Shown here in pieces: positions 8,709 to 17,508 of a stretch of 64,000 bases of DNA (position 1 is its first letter; each line of letters opens with the position of its first letter). The notes under the pieces were generated by a model. It was not told where the DNA came from. It did no database searches and saw only the letters and a list, made by a program, of their open reading frames with translations. Origin of the DNA: Lewinellaceae bacterium (GTDB lineage: Bacteria > Bacteroidota > Bacteroidia > Chitinophagales > Saprospiraceae); the NCBI GenBank assembly GCA_020636215.1, contig JACJYG010000005.1, forward strand, positions 1,116,001 to 1,180,000. Reading direction: 5' to 3'. Position numbers and translations under genes: made by a program.

Positions 8709-9071
8709 TTATTCTGTTATTTCGTTTTCAATATTTTGGGATTGGAAGTTTCTACCATATTCCCACTTTTTTAATTGCTCTTCTTCCATCTCCAGTTGCT
8801 TTCCAATTACAAATACTTGTTGACGTGCGACCCTTGCCATGTCTTGTAATTGATCTACAGAGATATTTCCTTTTTTAGGAATTTGTATTATCATATCTAT
8901 TGTATTAAATACACCTCCTATCGAATTTTTCATATTCCTTATTCTTTCTATTTGAGTAGCGTTTTTTGCAGCTTCAATCGTTTTTTTCGATTCCTCTTTA
9001 AAGTAAATGTAGATGGAAAATATAAATGCAATTATTGTAACTGATCCAAAAACTAAATTAAGAGTATCCAT
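8709..9071 (-). CDS. Single-pass membrane protein with coiled-coil tail
   Basis: The 120-aa protein begins with one transmembrane helix (about residues 5-23, LVFGSVTIIAFIFSIYIYF), followed by a charged helical region to the C-terminus (EEQLKKWEYGRNFQSQN). There is no recognisable enzymatic motif. It sits 5' of the kinase-TPR gene in the same cassette, with no intergenic gap, so it may anchor or sense for the kinase. I do not recognise the family. Confidence 0.75.
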   Translation of the reverse strand: MDTLNLVFGSVTIIAFIFSIYIYFKEESKKTIEAAKNATQIERIRNMKNSIGGVFNTIDMIIQIPKKGNISVDQLQDMARVARQQVFVIGKQLEMEEEQLKKWEYGRNFQSQNIENEITE

Positions 9072-9088
9072 ATTTTATTTTTTAATTG

Positions 9089-9157
9089 TAGCCAACGTTG
9101 GGCTACCTGCCGTACGGAGCGGATGCGGAGTATGGCCAGGTAGCCGGTGTTGTAGGC
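9089..9157 (-). other. attC site 2 (PIN/antitoxin cassette)
   Basis: Core TAGCCAAC at 9089-9096 and GTTGTAGGC at 9149-9157 bracket arms GGCTACCTG-CC and GG-C-CAGGTAGCC. The right (+) arm has one extra C, equal to an extrahelical base in the left arm when read in the gene direction, as expected for attC oriented with minus-strand genes. Confidence 0.75.
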
Positions 9158-9169
9158 AAACGTCCTAAA

Positions 9170-9637
9170 TCAATATTTTTCATTAGAATATTCTGATAAG
9201 TCAATCCTCTTCAATTGGAGATAATCTTCATTAAGATGGTCGAAATCTTTATCGGTGGTTATCAACTCCAAATTCAAAGTGGAAGCAGTTGCTGCTATCC
9301 ACAAATCATTTTTACCCATATTTCTTGATGTGAAGCTTGTTGCCTTTCCTTCTAATTTGCCTTGGCTATAGGTATCGATTTCTGAGTAGGATTCAATAAT
9401 ATCTTCTACATTTATATCTGCAATCAGAAATTGGTTCAATATCTCTATCAGCCTTCTCACTCTCTTTTCTCCCCATTTGTTTTGCTTGGCTATAGATTTT
9501 ATCTCTCCGATTGACACGACTGATATCACCAAATTGTTTCTTCCTGTCAGTAATCTTAAATTTTCTTCAAGCCTTCTTGTCAAATCCGTATCTCTCACAT
9601 AGATAACAAGGATATTGGTATCGATCAAGTAGTTCAT
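9170..9637 (-). CDS. PIN-domain toxin (VapC-like ribonuclease)
   Basis: The 155-aa PIN domain has the acidic metal-binding set in order: Asp6 (LIDTNIL), Glu45 (SIGEIKS), Asp111 (KNDLWIAATA) and Asp129/Asp131 (TTDKDFDHL). PIN toxins cleave RNA, often tRNA or mRNA, and are held in check by the antitoxin of the same operon. Its ATG overlaps the stop of the antitoxin gene (TAATG), a typical toxin-antitoxin arrangement. The pair makes up one cassette; TA cassettes are known to stabilise integron arrays against loss. Confidence 0.88.
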   Translation of the reverse strand: MNYLIDTNILVIYVRDTDLTRRLEENLRLLTGRNNLVISVVSIGEIKSIAKQNKWGEKRVRRLIEILNQFLIADINVEDIIESYSEIDTYSQGKLEGKATSFTSRNMGKNDLWIAATASTLNLELITTDKDFDHLNEDYLQLKRIDLSEYSNEKY

Positions 9638-9915
9638 TAATCAAGCATTGATAACAGTTCTTCGATCGATTCTTCTATCTCCAATTCATCAACCATTTTG
9701 AAGAATTCATCTTTTTCTATTGGCTTGTAATTTTGTTCTTTAATCATCTGTTCCAGGGTTAGCGTTTTCCTCAATGGCTTAATGGCTGTCCAAAAAACTT
9801 CTTCTTGTTGAATGGACTCAACTTCTTCTTCAAGTTTAGACAATGCTTCTTCATTATCCAATTTCATTATCTCCTGGATCAGTTTATACTTTCTGCTATC
9901 TAAATCCTTTGTCAT
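9637..9915 (-). CDS. Antitoxin partner of the PIN toxin
   Basis: This 92-aa, strongly acidic, helical protein (YKLIQEIMKLDNEEALSKLEEEVESIQQEE..., ending in EESIEELLSMLD) lies directly upstream of the PIN gene and overlaps it. Size, charge and order fit a type II antitoxin. The N-terminus resembles short antitoxins of Bacteroidota that precede PIN or RelE toxins rather than a clear AbrB or RHH DNA-binding fold. Function is inferred from context. Confidence 0.75.
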   Translation of the reverse strand: MTKDLDSRKYKLIQEIMKLDNEEALSKLEEEVESIQQEEVFWTAIKPLRKTLTLEQMIKEQNYKPIEKDEFFKMVDELEIEESIEELLSMLD

Positions 9916-10040
9916 TTTTCTCTACTCTTTACTGGTAATCAATCAATTAACAATATTTTCTTAGTTTAGCTATATCAGCCTTAGGTTACAATTTACATCT
10001 TTTCCTCTTATCATTCAATATCCACAGTTGCCTACAACGG

Positions 10041-11766
10041 CAGCCTGTGAAAAAACCCACCGTCCAATTTACAAAAAATCCCTTCACGCCGCCCTGCTGC
10101 ACCCTGGAGTGCTGTATAGCCAGCCATTTTTCAATGCGCTCAGGCGCACCCTGGTGGCCCTGAGCTGTAAAAAGCCCAAAAACAGCCTTCTCAGGCTCTC
10201 CAACAAGGCTTTTACGCCCAAAATAGACATAGCTCGCCTCAGGTTGTAGCAGGTGAAGATCAATGCGAACTCTCCTGACACCTTTTCTTTGCCTTTTAGC
10301 AAGGTGTAAGTATAGCCCCAACTTCGTTTTAAAGTTCCAAAGGGATGTTCTACAATAGCCTGCCGGCGGCGGTATTTCTCCCGTTCGGCCTTTACCCGAA
10401 CCGCATTGGCCTGCACATACTCCTCGTATTCCGAGCGCTCGATGGCTTTCCCCTGGCGCTGTTTCAGCACGCCAGCTCCTACGCAAAGCTCTTTCACCGG
10501 GCAGGCACTACACACCTTATAGGATAGTTGATACCGCTTGATCCGGTACGATTGCCGGCACTTGCCCTTGTTCTTCTGGTACCACCGCCCATTGGTTTGC
10601 AATGTTTCCCCCTGCGGGCAGGTGTAAGTGTCCTGCTCGGTATCGTACTGGAACTGCTGTTTCTGATACGCCTCGTCTTTCTTGCCGTGGTTCGCCTCCT
10701 TTGGTGCTACGTAGGCCCGGACTTTCCCCTCTTCGCATTTCTTCAATTCCGCACCGGTGTGATAACCGGCATCCGCCAGGGCTTCTATTTTTTCTACCTT
10801 CAGAGCTTCCTTAGCCCCTATGGCCATACCCGACAAGGCGTAATCATCTTTCTCATTGCTCACTTCGTAATGCGCCACCAGGCAGTGCTTGGCATCCACC
10901 GCCACTTGCGTGTTGTAACCCACTTCCACGATGCCCATGTGTTGCGGCAAAGCCCGGGCATCGCTGTCCGTGGTGGATATCTGACGCTCTTCGCTTTGCT
11001 CCAGTTGCTTTTCCAACTGCTCGTATTTGAAGCGCCGCGCCAATAGTTCATCCACCCGCTCACTGATCTTTGCCATGCCTTGCTCTACAGCTTCTTCCTG
11101 CCCTTCTAACTCATCCAGCTTGTCCGCTTCCTCGAAATATTCCTCCAGCTTCTTGTCGATGTACTCCACCTGCCGCTGGATCTTGGCCGCATTGTAGTTG
11201 TTCTTTCTCCGCCAGCCGAAGCCTGGCAAAGGCTGGTTACTGTTCTGCGCCCGGAATTTCGAGCCGTCTACTGCGATCAACTCTCGCCCAAACAGTTCCA
11301 CTCCAAACACAGTGCATTAAATTTCCGGAATACCCCCTTCAAGGCTGCCGCATTGTCTTTCCGGAAATCGGCAATCGTTTTATACCCCGGCTGCTGATAA
11401 TCCAATAGCCACCAGAGCTCCACATTCCGGCAGCAAGCCTTCTCCAACTGCCGCGAAGAGCGGATCCGGTTCAGGTAGCCATATAGATATAGCTTGATTA
11501 GTACTTTGGCCGAATAGGCCGGGCGGCCTTCCCGGCTGCCTCCTTTCAAATTAAAATCCAGCTTCTCCAAAGGAAGTGTTTCCACAATAGCGTCCACTAC
11601 CCGTACCGGGTTTTCTGGGCCGATCAGCTGCTCCACAGCAAAAATCTGCATTTGGTGGCGGCTTGTCCCATTTATAAGCGGCATAGAACTATGGTTTGGT
11701 TGCTTCCTCAATTTACGGAATTGGCTCCGGCCGGAGAAGCATGCAGGGGAGTTTTTTCACAATCTG
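10041..11766 (-). mobile_element. IS1182-family insertion sequence
   Basis: The 1726-bp element is bounded by imperfect inverted repeats: CAGCCTGTGAAAAAACCC on the left and, read from the right end, CAGATTGTGAAAAAACTCC. Flanks are ACGG (10037-10040) and ACGT (11767-11770), a degraded 4-bp target duplication lying on the AACGT of an attC core. It carries one frameshifted transposase gene. The terminal repeats match those of the MITE at 17315. Confidence 0.85.
10084..11711 (-). pseudogene. IS1182 transposase, frameshifted
   Basis: The N-terminal part (11711-11277; HQMQIFAVEQLIGPENPVRVVDAIVE, AYSAKVLIKLYLYGYLNRIRSSRQLE, DFRKDN) and the catalytic part (from about 11310; FGRELIAVDGSKFRAQNSN, ADAGYHTGAEL, and C-terminal EHPFGTLKRSWGYTYTLLKGKEKVSGEFALIFTCYNLRRA) are in different frames and overlap by about 34 bp. 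Restoring one base near 11293 would give the family-typical continuous reading ...LELFGRELIAVDG, so this is most simply a 1-nt deletion. Programmed frameshifting is not usual for IS1182, so the copy is probably inactive. Confidence 0.85.
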
Positions 11767-11809
11767 ACGTCTCGGCTAAACGCAGTAGCGACCGAATGGG
11801 AGCTATTGC

Positions 11810-13322
11810 GTCGGGTAGGTCAGGGTCATTGCTGCCCCTTTCCCCCCTAAGAACGGAACGGGCGAGTTTCCCCGCATTCCGCTCAAGCACTCTTAACGCC
11901 GATCGTCACGACCGACGCGGTATCCGTTACAGGTTGTTGATGAACTTGTACGTGACAGGCCGGATGCATCAACACAAGATTTTCACTCGTCCATCTTCCG
12001 CCCAGATGCCTGGGGATCAAATGGTGTGCATTCCAGCCGGTCTGTTCCGTTATTTTCTGGTGGCAGTGAGGACATAGCCCCTTTTGCCGTTGATAAAGAT
12101 AACGCAACATTCGCTTGCCCGCAAGTTTGTTGATCATCCGGTAATCCTTACGCTGTTCGAAGTAGATTTCGTCCTGAGGATCGTACGGATTGGCCCGGTC
12201 GCGGATCTTGACGTGCCGCCGGATGGGCACGTCGCCAGTTTGGAAGATGGTGATCAGATTCCCATGCGGATCGTGTGCGAAGAAAGTCCAGTCCCGGCCT
12301 TGGTAGCGCATAAAGTAGCGACGCTTGATCCATCCTTTGCCTTTTCGGTGAGCGTGGCGGCGGTAAGCCCATCTCCAAAGCATCTGCCAGATGCGATGGT
12401 CCACGTAACTGAAGGTATTTTTGGCAACGATGTGGCAATGGTACATCGTCCATCCCCGGATCAGCGGAGCCAGGTGGGTTAACAGGTCGGCTGCTCTGGC
12501 CGTTCTGAACTTTACGATGAGTTGTTTTACCTTTTGCAAAAAATTCCGGACACTCTTCCGAGCCGGTTTGATCAGCAGTTTATCTTTGTATTTGCGTATG
12601 TTTTGAGACAGGAAGTCAAAGCCTTGCCGGATGTGGGCCAGGTGGGTTTTCTCTTCGGAAAGTTCCAGTCCCCGCTCGGCCAGAAAGGCCTGGATGGCAG
12701 GCTTGATCTTTTGTTCGAGCAGAACCGGGTCCGAACAGGTGGCCACAAAATCATCCGCATATCTGATCAGGTGTACAAGGTGCGGATTAATGCGACGCTT
12801 CGGTTTCTGGCGGCCCCAGTATTTCACGCCGGATGCCTGGTCGATGGCCACTTGCAGGCCATCCAGAACCATATTGACCAGGCAGGGAGAGATGATTGCA
12901 CCTTGAGGGCTTCCCGCCTCGGTGGGAAATAGTCGGTGCTTTTCAAAGTATCCTGCTTTGAGCCATTGATGTAACTTGCTTTTGTCTACCGGTATATGGT
13001 CGAGCATCCATTGGTGGGAGATGTTGTCGAAACATCCTTTAATATCACCTTCCAGTATCCATTCGGGGGCGTTTTTCTTGGCGAGTATGTCAAAGCATCT
13101 GGCGACGGCGTCGGCACAGGAGCGATGGGAACGGAAGCCATAGGAATTGGCGTCCGCCAGCGTTTCGGATATTGGGCCAAGGGTCAGCAGGTGGAGCGCC
13201 TGCATGGCGCGGTCGCGCATGGTGGGGATGCCCAGGGGGCGTTTCTTCCCGTTCGATTTTGGAATGTAGATCCGGCGCACCGGTTCGGCCCGGTAGCCTT
13301 TACTTTGCAGTTGTTCAATGGC
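11810..13322 (-). mobile_element. Partial group II intron with RT-HNH protein (3' part)
   Basis: On the minus strand the intron ends ...CTGACCTACCCGAC at 11810. Domain V is exactly 34 nt at 11851-11884 (GAGCGG...CCGUUC with the AGC triad), and the RT stop codon abuts it. The 5' end and the first part of the RT are missing: at about 13322 the sequence switches to the head-to-head partner intron. The visible 3' exon is the hairpin piece at 11771-11809. The class resembles CL/ML introns, not IIC. Confidence 0.8.
11883..13320 (-). pseudogene. Group II intron reverse transcriptase/maturase with HNH domain, N-terminally truncated
   Basis: From about 13320 leftward the protein reads as an RT: RAEPVRRIYIPKSNGKKRPLG, SYGFRSHRSCADAV, LEGDIKGCFDNI, GSPQGAIISP, and the YADD box in LIRYADDFVA. 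A maturase X region and a C-terminal HNH nuclease follow (CPHCHQK...AHHLIPRHLGG...ENLVLMHPACH). The frame continues upstream to 13484, but that part is antisense to the neighbouring RT and is not homologous. About the first 60-100 residues of a normal intron protein are absent, so I call it a truncated pseudogene. Confidence 0.85.
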
Positions 13323-14547
13323 AGGCGTAGATGGAGTAAAGGCAGAAGAACTGTCGTCATATCTGAAAACGCACTGGCAGCGCATACGTTCAGAAATCCT
13401 GGGTGGGACATACCACCCCTCGCCTGTGCGTGGGGTTAAAATACCCAAGCCAAATGGCGGGCAACGCCAATTGGGTATTCCCACGGTAGTTGACCGGCTG
13501 ATACAACAGGCGATACACCAGGTGCTGAGCCCATTGTATGACCCTGAATTTTCAGTATTCAGCTACGGGTTTCGCCCAAACCGTAACGCTCACCAAGCCT
13601 TGTTCCAGGCATTGAATTACATCAACGAAGGGCGTCAGGACATCATAGGCCTAGATCTCAAATCGTTTTTCGATAAAGTGGATCATGACAAACTGATGGG
13701 CCTTCTACGACGTAAAATCCAGGACAAATTGTTCTTACGCCTTATCCGCCGCTACTTGCAATGCGGCATGATGGAGGACGGCGAGTTTAGCCCACGGAGC
13801 CAAGGTACTCCACAGGGTGGCCCGCTTAGCCCGTTGCTATCGAACATTTTGTTGAACAAACTGGACAAGGAACTGGCCAAACGGGGCCACTGCTTCGTGC
13901 GGTATGCGGATGATTGCAGCATTTTCTTGAAATCCAAGTCAGCGGCCGAACGAGCCAGGGCAAGCATTACCCGTTATCTTGAAGGAAAACTTCTCTTAGA
14001 AGTCAACGAAGAGAAAACGAGCATCTGCCGCCCGGTGAACTTCACGCTACTGGGGCATGGATTTGTGCCAACCTACAAGAAAGGCGAACGGGGCAAATAC
14101 CGCCTGCGTATTGCCAAGAAAAGTTGGGATAGGCTCAAAGAGAAAATCAAAGCCATCACACGCAAGACTCTACCGATAACGGTAGGAGAACGCATCGACG
14201 AACTCAATAGCCTAATGATAGGCTGGGTATAATACTTCAAATACGCCACGGGCTACCAAAAGCTGAAAGATTTGGATGCGTGGGTGCGCTGTCGCCTACG
14301 TTACTGCATCTGGAAGCAATGGAAGAAACCGCGGCGTAGGTATCGTGCCTTCCTACAATTAGGTGTCGAGGAAAGTTGGGCGCGCCGCTATGCATGGTCG
14401 CGGCTAGGAGGCTGGCGCATAGCCTGTAGCCCAATTATGGGAACAACCGTAACCGAGGCTCGTCTAAGGCAGCGCGGATACATGCCATTTTTGGATTACT
14501 ACATGCAAGTAAAACATGGGAAGAAGAAAAGCGAAGTTGTTCTGTGA
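13322..14547 (+). pseudogene. Group IIC intron RT/maturase, truncated with internal stop
   Basis: The reading starts within AGVDGVKAEEL, so the first 40 or so residues of the family are lost. It continues through IPKPNGGQRQLGIPT, FSYGFRPNRNAHQAL, DLKSFFDKVDHDKL, GTPQGGPLSPLLSN and FVRYADDCSIF. An in-frame TAA at 14230-14232 replaces the Asn codon of the conserved GWVNYFKHATGYQ. Downstream the same frame continues to a stop at 14547 (DAWVRCRLRYCIWKQWKKP...GTTVTEARLRQRGYMPFLDYY). Both the truncation and the nonsense codon make it inactive. Confidence 0.88.
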
Positions 14548-14660
14548 ACCGCCGTATACGCGGCCCGTACGTACGTTGGTGTGAGGGCTCTGGAATAACG
14601 GGCGAGACCTTTGCGGAATCCGCAGGTTTAAATCTCAACCGTTATTCCTTGCCACTCGAT
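13322..14660 (+). mobile_element. Group IIC intron A, 5'-truncated, in attC site 3
   Basis: The 3' half is intact: domain V at 14547-14580 (AACCGCCGTATACG...GTTGGT, with the CGC triad typical of IIC) and a longer domain VI than in introns B and C. The end is CTCGAT at 14660, followed by the 3' exon TAGC, as in the other two copies. The 5' end, including the intron start and the RT N-terminus, is missing at the junction near 13322. RNA and protein are clearly diverged from introns B and C. Confidence 0.85.
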
Positions 14661-15058
14661 TAGCTACCGTCTTCTTCTATTAACCTTTCCACGTTATTAA
14701 TCAATTCCTCTACATCCTTGATTAAGGGCTTTATTTTCTCTTCACTTACATCCTTGTAATCCCGGTAATCTGCGTCTTGCCTCAGATTGAAAAGTTTATT
14801 ATATAATTCTCCATATCGCTTATCTAATTTACCATGCCTTATCAGCTCTTTATTGAACCCAATTTTGATCCCATTATGAGTAGATGCTTCTACATTATTG
14901 ATCACCAAATACGCTGAGGCTATATAAAAACAGGAATAATACAGCCTATTTGCTACTGTATTCCAATGATTCGATTGGCTTAGTATTTTAGACTCCTCCA
15001 ATGACTCCTTCGATCTTGCTATCCTATATCTGGCTAATTCATCTTTTGAATAACTCAT
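14660..15058 (-). CDS. HEPN-domain protein (toxin of HEPN/MNT pair)
   Basis: This 132-aa all-helical protein fits the HEPN family (PF05168 type): a DELARYRIARSKESLEESK start, SNHWNTVANRLYYSCFYIASAYL, and the RQDADYRDY block. HEPN proteins in such pairs are RNases silenced by the partner nucleotidyltransferase through AMPylation. The canonical R-X4-6-H ribonuclease motif is not present: R is followed by Tyr, not His, at the expected spacing, so catalysis is uncertain. The stop codon overlaps the attC core; 15 bp separate it from the MNT gene upstream. Confidence 0.82.
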   Translation of the reverse strand: MSYSKDELARYRIARSKESLEESKILSQSNHWNTVANRLYYSCFYIASAYLVINNVEASTHNGIKIGFNKELIRHGKLDKRYGELYNKLFNLRQDADYRDYKDVSEEKIKPLIKDVEELINNVERLIEEDGS

Positions 15059-15073
15059 CGCTGGCCATTTGTG

Positions 15074-15391
15074 CTAGGCTACAAGCTTTCCTTGTGCTTC
15101 AATGTTTTTGTATATCAGTGTCTCTTCGTATTTATCCCATTCTGATTTCTGTTCAATTATTGAGGTGATCACTTCATCTGTTTCTAATTCGATATCATAT
15201 ATTTTATTCCTTATTAACTCTTCTACTTCTAAAGTAATTGGGTCGTTTAATAAGATTAGAAAATCCCAATCAGAGTCTGATCCATAATCTCCTCTTGCTC
15301 TTGATCCAAACAAGATTATTTCTGCATCTTTATCTATCTGGAGCACCGCCTCTTTAACTTGATCCGGTATCTCTTTAACTGTCGTTTCCAT
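15074..15391 (-). CDS. Minimal nucleotidyltransferase (MNT antitoxin)
   Basis: The ATG at 15391 (METTVKEIPDQ) is chosen over 15457, which would add an unconserved Cys/Lys-rich stretch. The 105-aa protein has the MNT active site IILFGSRARGDYGSDSDWDFLILL: Gly29-Ser30 and Asp41/Asp43, with a third acidic residue probable in DIELETDEVITS. In known pairs (MntA/HepT) this enzyme adds AMP to the HEPN toxin and neutralises it. It precedes the HEPN gene in the same cassette. Confidence 0.87.
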   Translation of the reverse strand: METTVKEIPDQVKEAVLQIDKDAEIILFGSRARGDYGSDSDWDFLILLNDPITLEVEELIRNKIYDIELETDEVITSIIEQKSEWDKYEETLIYKNIEAQGKLVA

Positions 15392-15537
15392 ATTCTGCTT
15401 CCATTTTTCTTGTAATATACATTTATTACCTGTACTGCACAATCTCCTTTTACACAACCATCATTATCAATGAATTACAAACGCCCATTGGTTCCAACCT
15501 TCAAGATGTTGGCTCATTTTTGTTTTCTTCCAGATGG

Positions 15538-15670
15538 TAGCTAACGTGTCGCAGCTTGGCGAAGTGGCGGATTTCGGAGAACAAATGTTCAGTCTTTTTC
15601 AAAAGTTCAATCGAAGAACTGCCGTTGAATTTAGCACTGAACCAGCCATTTTGCCAAACTGCTGTTAGCG
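15538..15670 (-). other. attC site 4 (ABC-exporter cassette)
   Basis: This is the longest site, 133 bp. TAGCTAAC (15538-15545) and GTTAGCGG (15664-15671) are the cores. The arms GCAGcTTGGCgAAgTGGC and GCCAttTTGCCAAaCTGC pair with three mismatches around a large loop. The core GTTAGC is the exact complement of GCTAAC. Confidence 0.72.
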
Positions 15671-15678
15671 GTTCGTTG

Positions 15679-16359
15679 TTATTTCAGTCCTAATTTGTCT
15701 ATTTTTTTTCCTATTGTCGTCTGTTTCATTTCTGTTTCCAATGCTTGGAAGTCTGTTTTTTGAACAGATTTAATAAAACTTCCTTTGCCTAATAAATGTA
15801 TTTCATCACATGTGGCACTCAAAGTTGAGAAAATATGTGATGAAATAATAACAGTCTTGTCAAGTGTTTTTAGTTGATGGATAATTTCTGTAATGATAAT
15901 GTTGCTTTGTATGTCCACTCCGTTAAATGGTTCGTCAAGAATAAAAAAGTCGTTGCCCTGCAATAATATTGCTGTTAATGCCAACTTTTTTTTCATTCCT
16001 GTTGAATATGTAGAAGCATATTGATTTAACGGTAAATCAAAAATGTTTCTGTTTTCAATGTCGGTTATTTTTATGTTCCGTGCATTGCAGAGCAACTGGA
16101 TATATTCTTTACCTGTAATTTTTTGAAAAAAGAAAGGTTCTGTAAGCAACAAACCAAGATGATTTTTAATTGGGTTAAGGTTTGAAATTACTTCGCCTTC
16201 GTAATTTTCTAAGTCTGCGATACACCTAAACAACGTTGTTTTTCCTGCACCATTTTCGCCAACAATGCCGTACACTTTTCCCTTATCAAATTCAATGTTG
16301 ATATTTTTCAAGACTTCATTTGTTCCATATTTCTTTGATAAGTTTCGGATTGCTATCAT
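15679..16359 (-). CDS. ABC transporter ATP-binding protein
   Basis: The 226-aa ATPase has Walker A GENGAGKTT (34-42), signature YSTGMKKKLALTA (118-130), and Walker B FFILDEPF with Asp142/Glu143, plus the switch His in VIISSHIFS. The signature is of the type seen in two-component ABC-2 exporters such as those for antibiotics or peptides (YSTGM instead of LSGGQ). Its start overlaps the stop of the membrane-protein gene upstream by 4 bp, so the two form one transporter. Substrate unknown; self-protection or drug efflux is plausible for a mobile cassette. Confidence 0.9.
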   Translation of the reverse strand: MIAIRNLSKKYGTNEVLKNINIEFDKGKVYGIVGENGAGKTTLFRCIADLENYEGEVISNLNPIKNHLGLLLTEPFFFQKITGKEYIQLLCNARNIKITDIENRNIFDLPLNQYASTYSTGMKKKLALTAILLQGNDFFILDEPFNGVDIQSNIIITEIIHQLKTLDKTVIISSHIFSTLSATCDEIHLLGKGSFIKSVQKTDFQALETEMKQTTIGKKIDKLGLK

Positions 16360-17273
16360 TTCAATAAACTACTAAGTTGGTTTTCAGATTTTCGGAAAAG
16401 ATAAGGTATTAAAATAATTAGAATAGGCGGAAACCATAAACAAACAGCCAAAAGAATACCTTGCGGAATGTTCATTTCGTCAGGATATGCGGAATATTTG
16501 GTGACAATAATAGCTGTTAGAAAAGCCCACCCAACTATGAAAAAAGGCAAAATCAAACCGATATTTTGATGAAAGAAAATTGAAAGGACTAGTGCTATCG
16601 GCAAAGCAAGCAAAGAACAAAAAAGTATTGCCGTTTTTATTTTGCTAAACAAAAATTGTCTTGGGTTATGATTGTATGTCCAAACGTAATATTCGTTTTC
16701 AGGTTTTGTGTAGTAGCTTAATGTTGTTGCAAACACAAGCAACATTGCAAATACTCCAAGATTAAAGTTGTTTACGGAAACAGCAATAAATGTCAATGCG
16801 TATGCTACAAAAAACAGGTAAAATGTGTTTCTAAAACCTGTCGTAAATTCAAAAGGCCTTTTTGAAAAAGGTGTCCAAATTGTAAAGTTCAATGTTGTCC
16901 GAAAATTTACAAGGGCTAAAATCGTTGTCAATACCAAGAGCAAACCTGCAAAAAGAAAAAGTTGCTTGTAAAGTAGAAAAGCAAAGAAAGGCGTTGAACA
17001 AATAAGGTTTTCCGTAATTCTGATTTTTTTTAGTTGGGTGTCACCAAAGCAAATTTTTAAAAATTCAGTTCTTCGGGTTTCGGAAAGTTTTCCGATAAGT
17101 GTCGAGGCAAAAAGCAAATAGACATAAACTGCAAATTCAGTCTTGTTAAACAAATAAATTGAAAGTCCGAAAAAACCAAGTGTCAAAATGATATACGCAA
17201 GTAGAGGTTCAAAGCCTGTGTCCTTAAACCGTCTGTTTGTCATTCTGTATTGAAGTTTAAAATACTCTTTCAT
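16356..17273 (-). CDS. ABC-2-type transporter membrane subunit
   Basis: Start set at 17273 (MKEYFKLQYRMTNRRFKDTG); upstream codons run into the MITE and attC and are not coding. The 305-aa protein is very hydrophobic, with roughly eight to ten transmembrane segments. The first cytoplasmic helix precedes LLAYIILTLGFFGLSIYLF; the last segment, near LAVCLWFPPILIILIPYLF, ends in a short cytoplasmic tail. No sequence motif names the substrate. Overlap with the ATPase gene supports a joint exporter. Confidence 0.82.
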   Translation of the reverse strand: MKEYFKLQYRMTNRRFKDTGFEPLLAYIILTLGFFGLSIYLFNKTEFAVYVYLLFASTLIGKLSETRRTEFLKICFGDTQLKKIRITENLICSTPFFAFLLYKQLFLFAGLLLVLTTILALVNFRTTLNFTIWTPFSKRPFEFTTGFRNTFYLFFVAYALTFIAVSVNNFNLGVFAMLLVFATTLSYYTKPENEYYVWTYNHNPRQFLFSKIKTAILFCSLLALPIALVLSIFFHQNIGLILPFFIVGWAFLTAIIVTKYSAYPDEMNIPQGILLAVCLWFPPILIILIPYLFRKSENQLSSLLK

Positions 17274-17314
17274 TTTTTCGTGTTGTTGGGTCGTCCCACA
17301 ATGACCGCTAACGT

Positions 17315-17453
17315 CAGGCTGTGAAAAAACTCCGACATCCACAAATTATCAAGCAGGACTGATCGGCTTTCTAAAAGAAAATTTTGGCAGTCCTTGTGTT
17401 TTGGATCGAAATCTATTCAAAATTTCGCCCTGCCGTAGTTTTTTCACAGGCTG
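17315..17453. mobile_element. 139-bp MITE of the IS1182 type
   Basis: Terminal inverted repeats CAGGCTGTGAAAAAACT and, at the other end, CAGCCTGTGAAAAAACT match the ends of the IS1182 element at 10041. It is flanked by perfect 4-bp duplications ACGT (17311-17314 and 17454-17457). It has no coding capacity. It has landed at the attC core, in the same AACG(T) position as the full IS. Confidence 0.88.
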
Positions 17454-17508
17454 ACGTCCAGCGTATATGCCGTGCCGGTGCTTAACCGGCATGGAATATA
17501 CGCATTGT

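Larger units (their letters stand above)
10032..14667 (-). other. attC site 3 (HEPN/MNT cassette), split by nested insertions
   Basis: The left core (CCTACAAC, 10031-10038) and the right core (TAGCTACC, 14661-14668) of one attC are separated by an IS1182 element, a short exon piece (11771-11809), a partial RT-HNH group II intron and a partial group IIC intron. The exon piece contains the hairpin GCAGTAGC/GCTATTGC. The other stem arm and the 5' exon of the IIC intron are lost. Reconstruction is inference. Confidence 0.55.

Noticed and set aside
11883..13484. RT-HNH frame taken as a complete 533-aa gene
   Set aside because: The first ~55 codons are antisense to the neighbouring IIC RT, and homology begins only at about 13320, so the gene is truncated.
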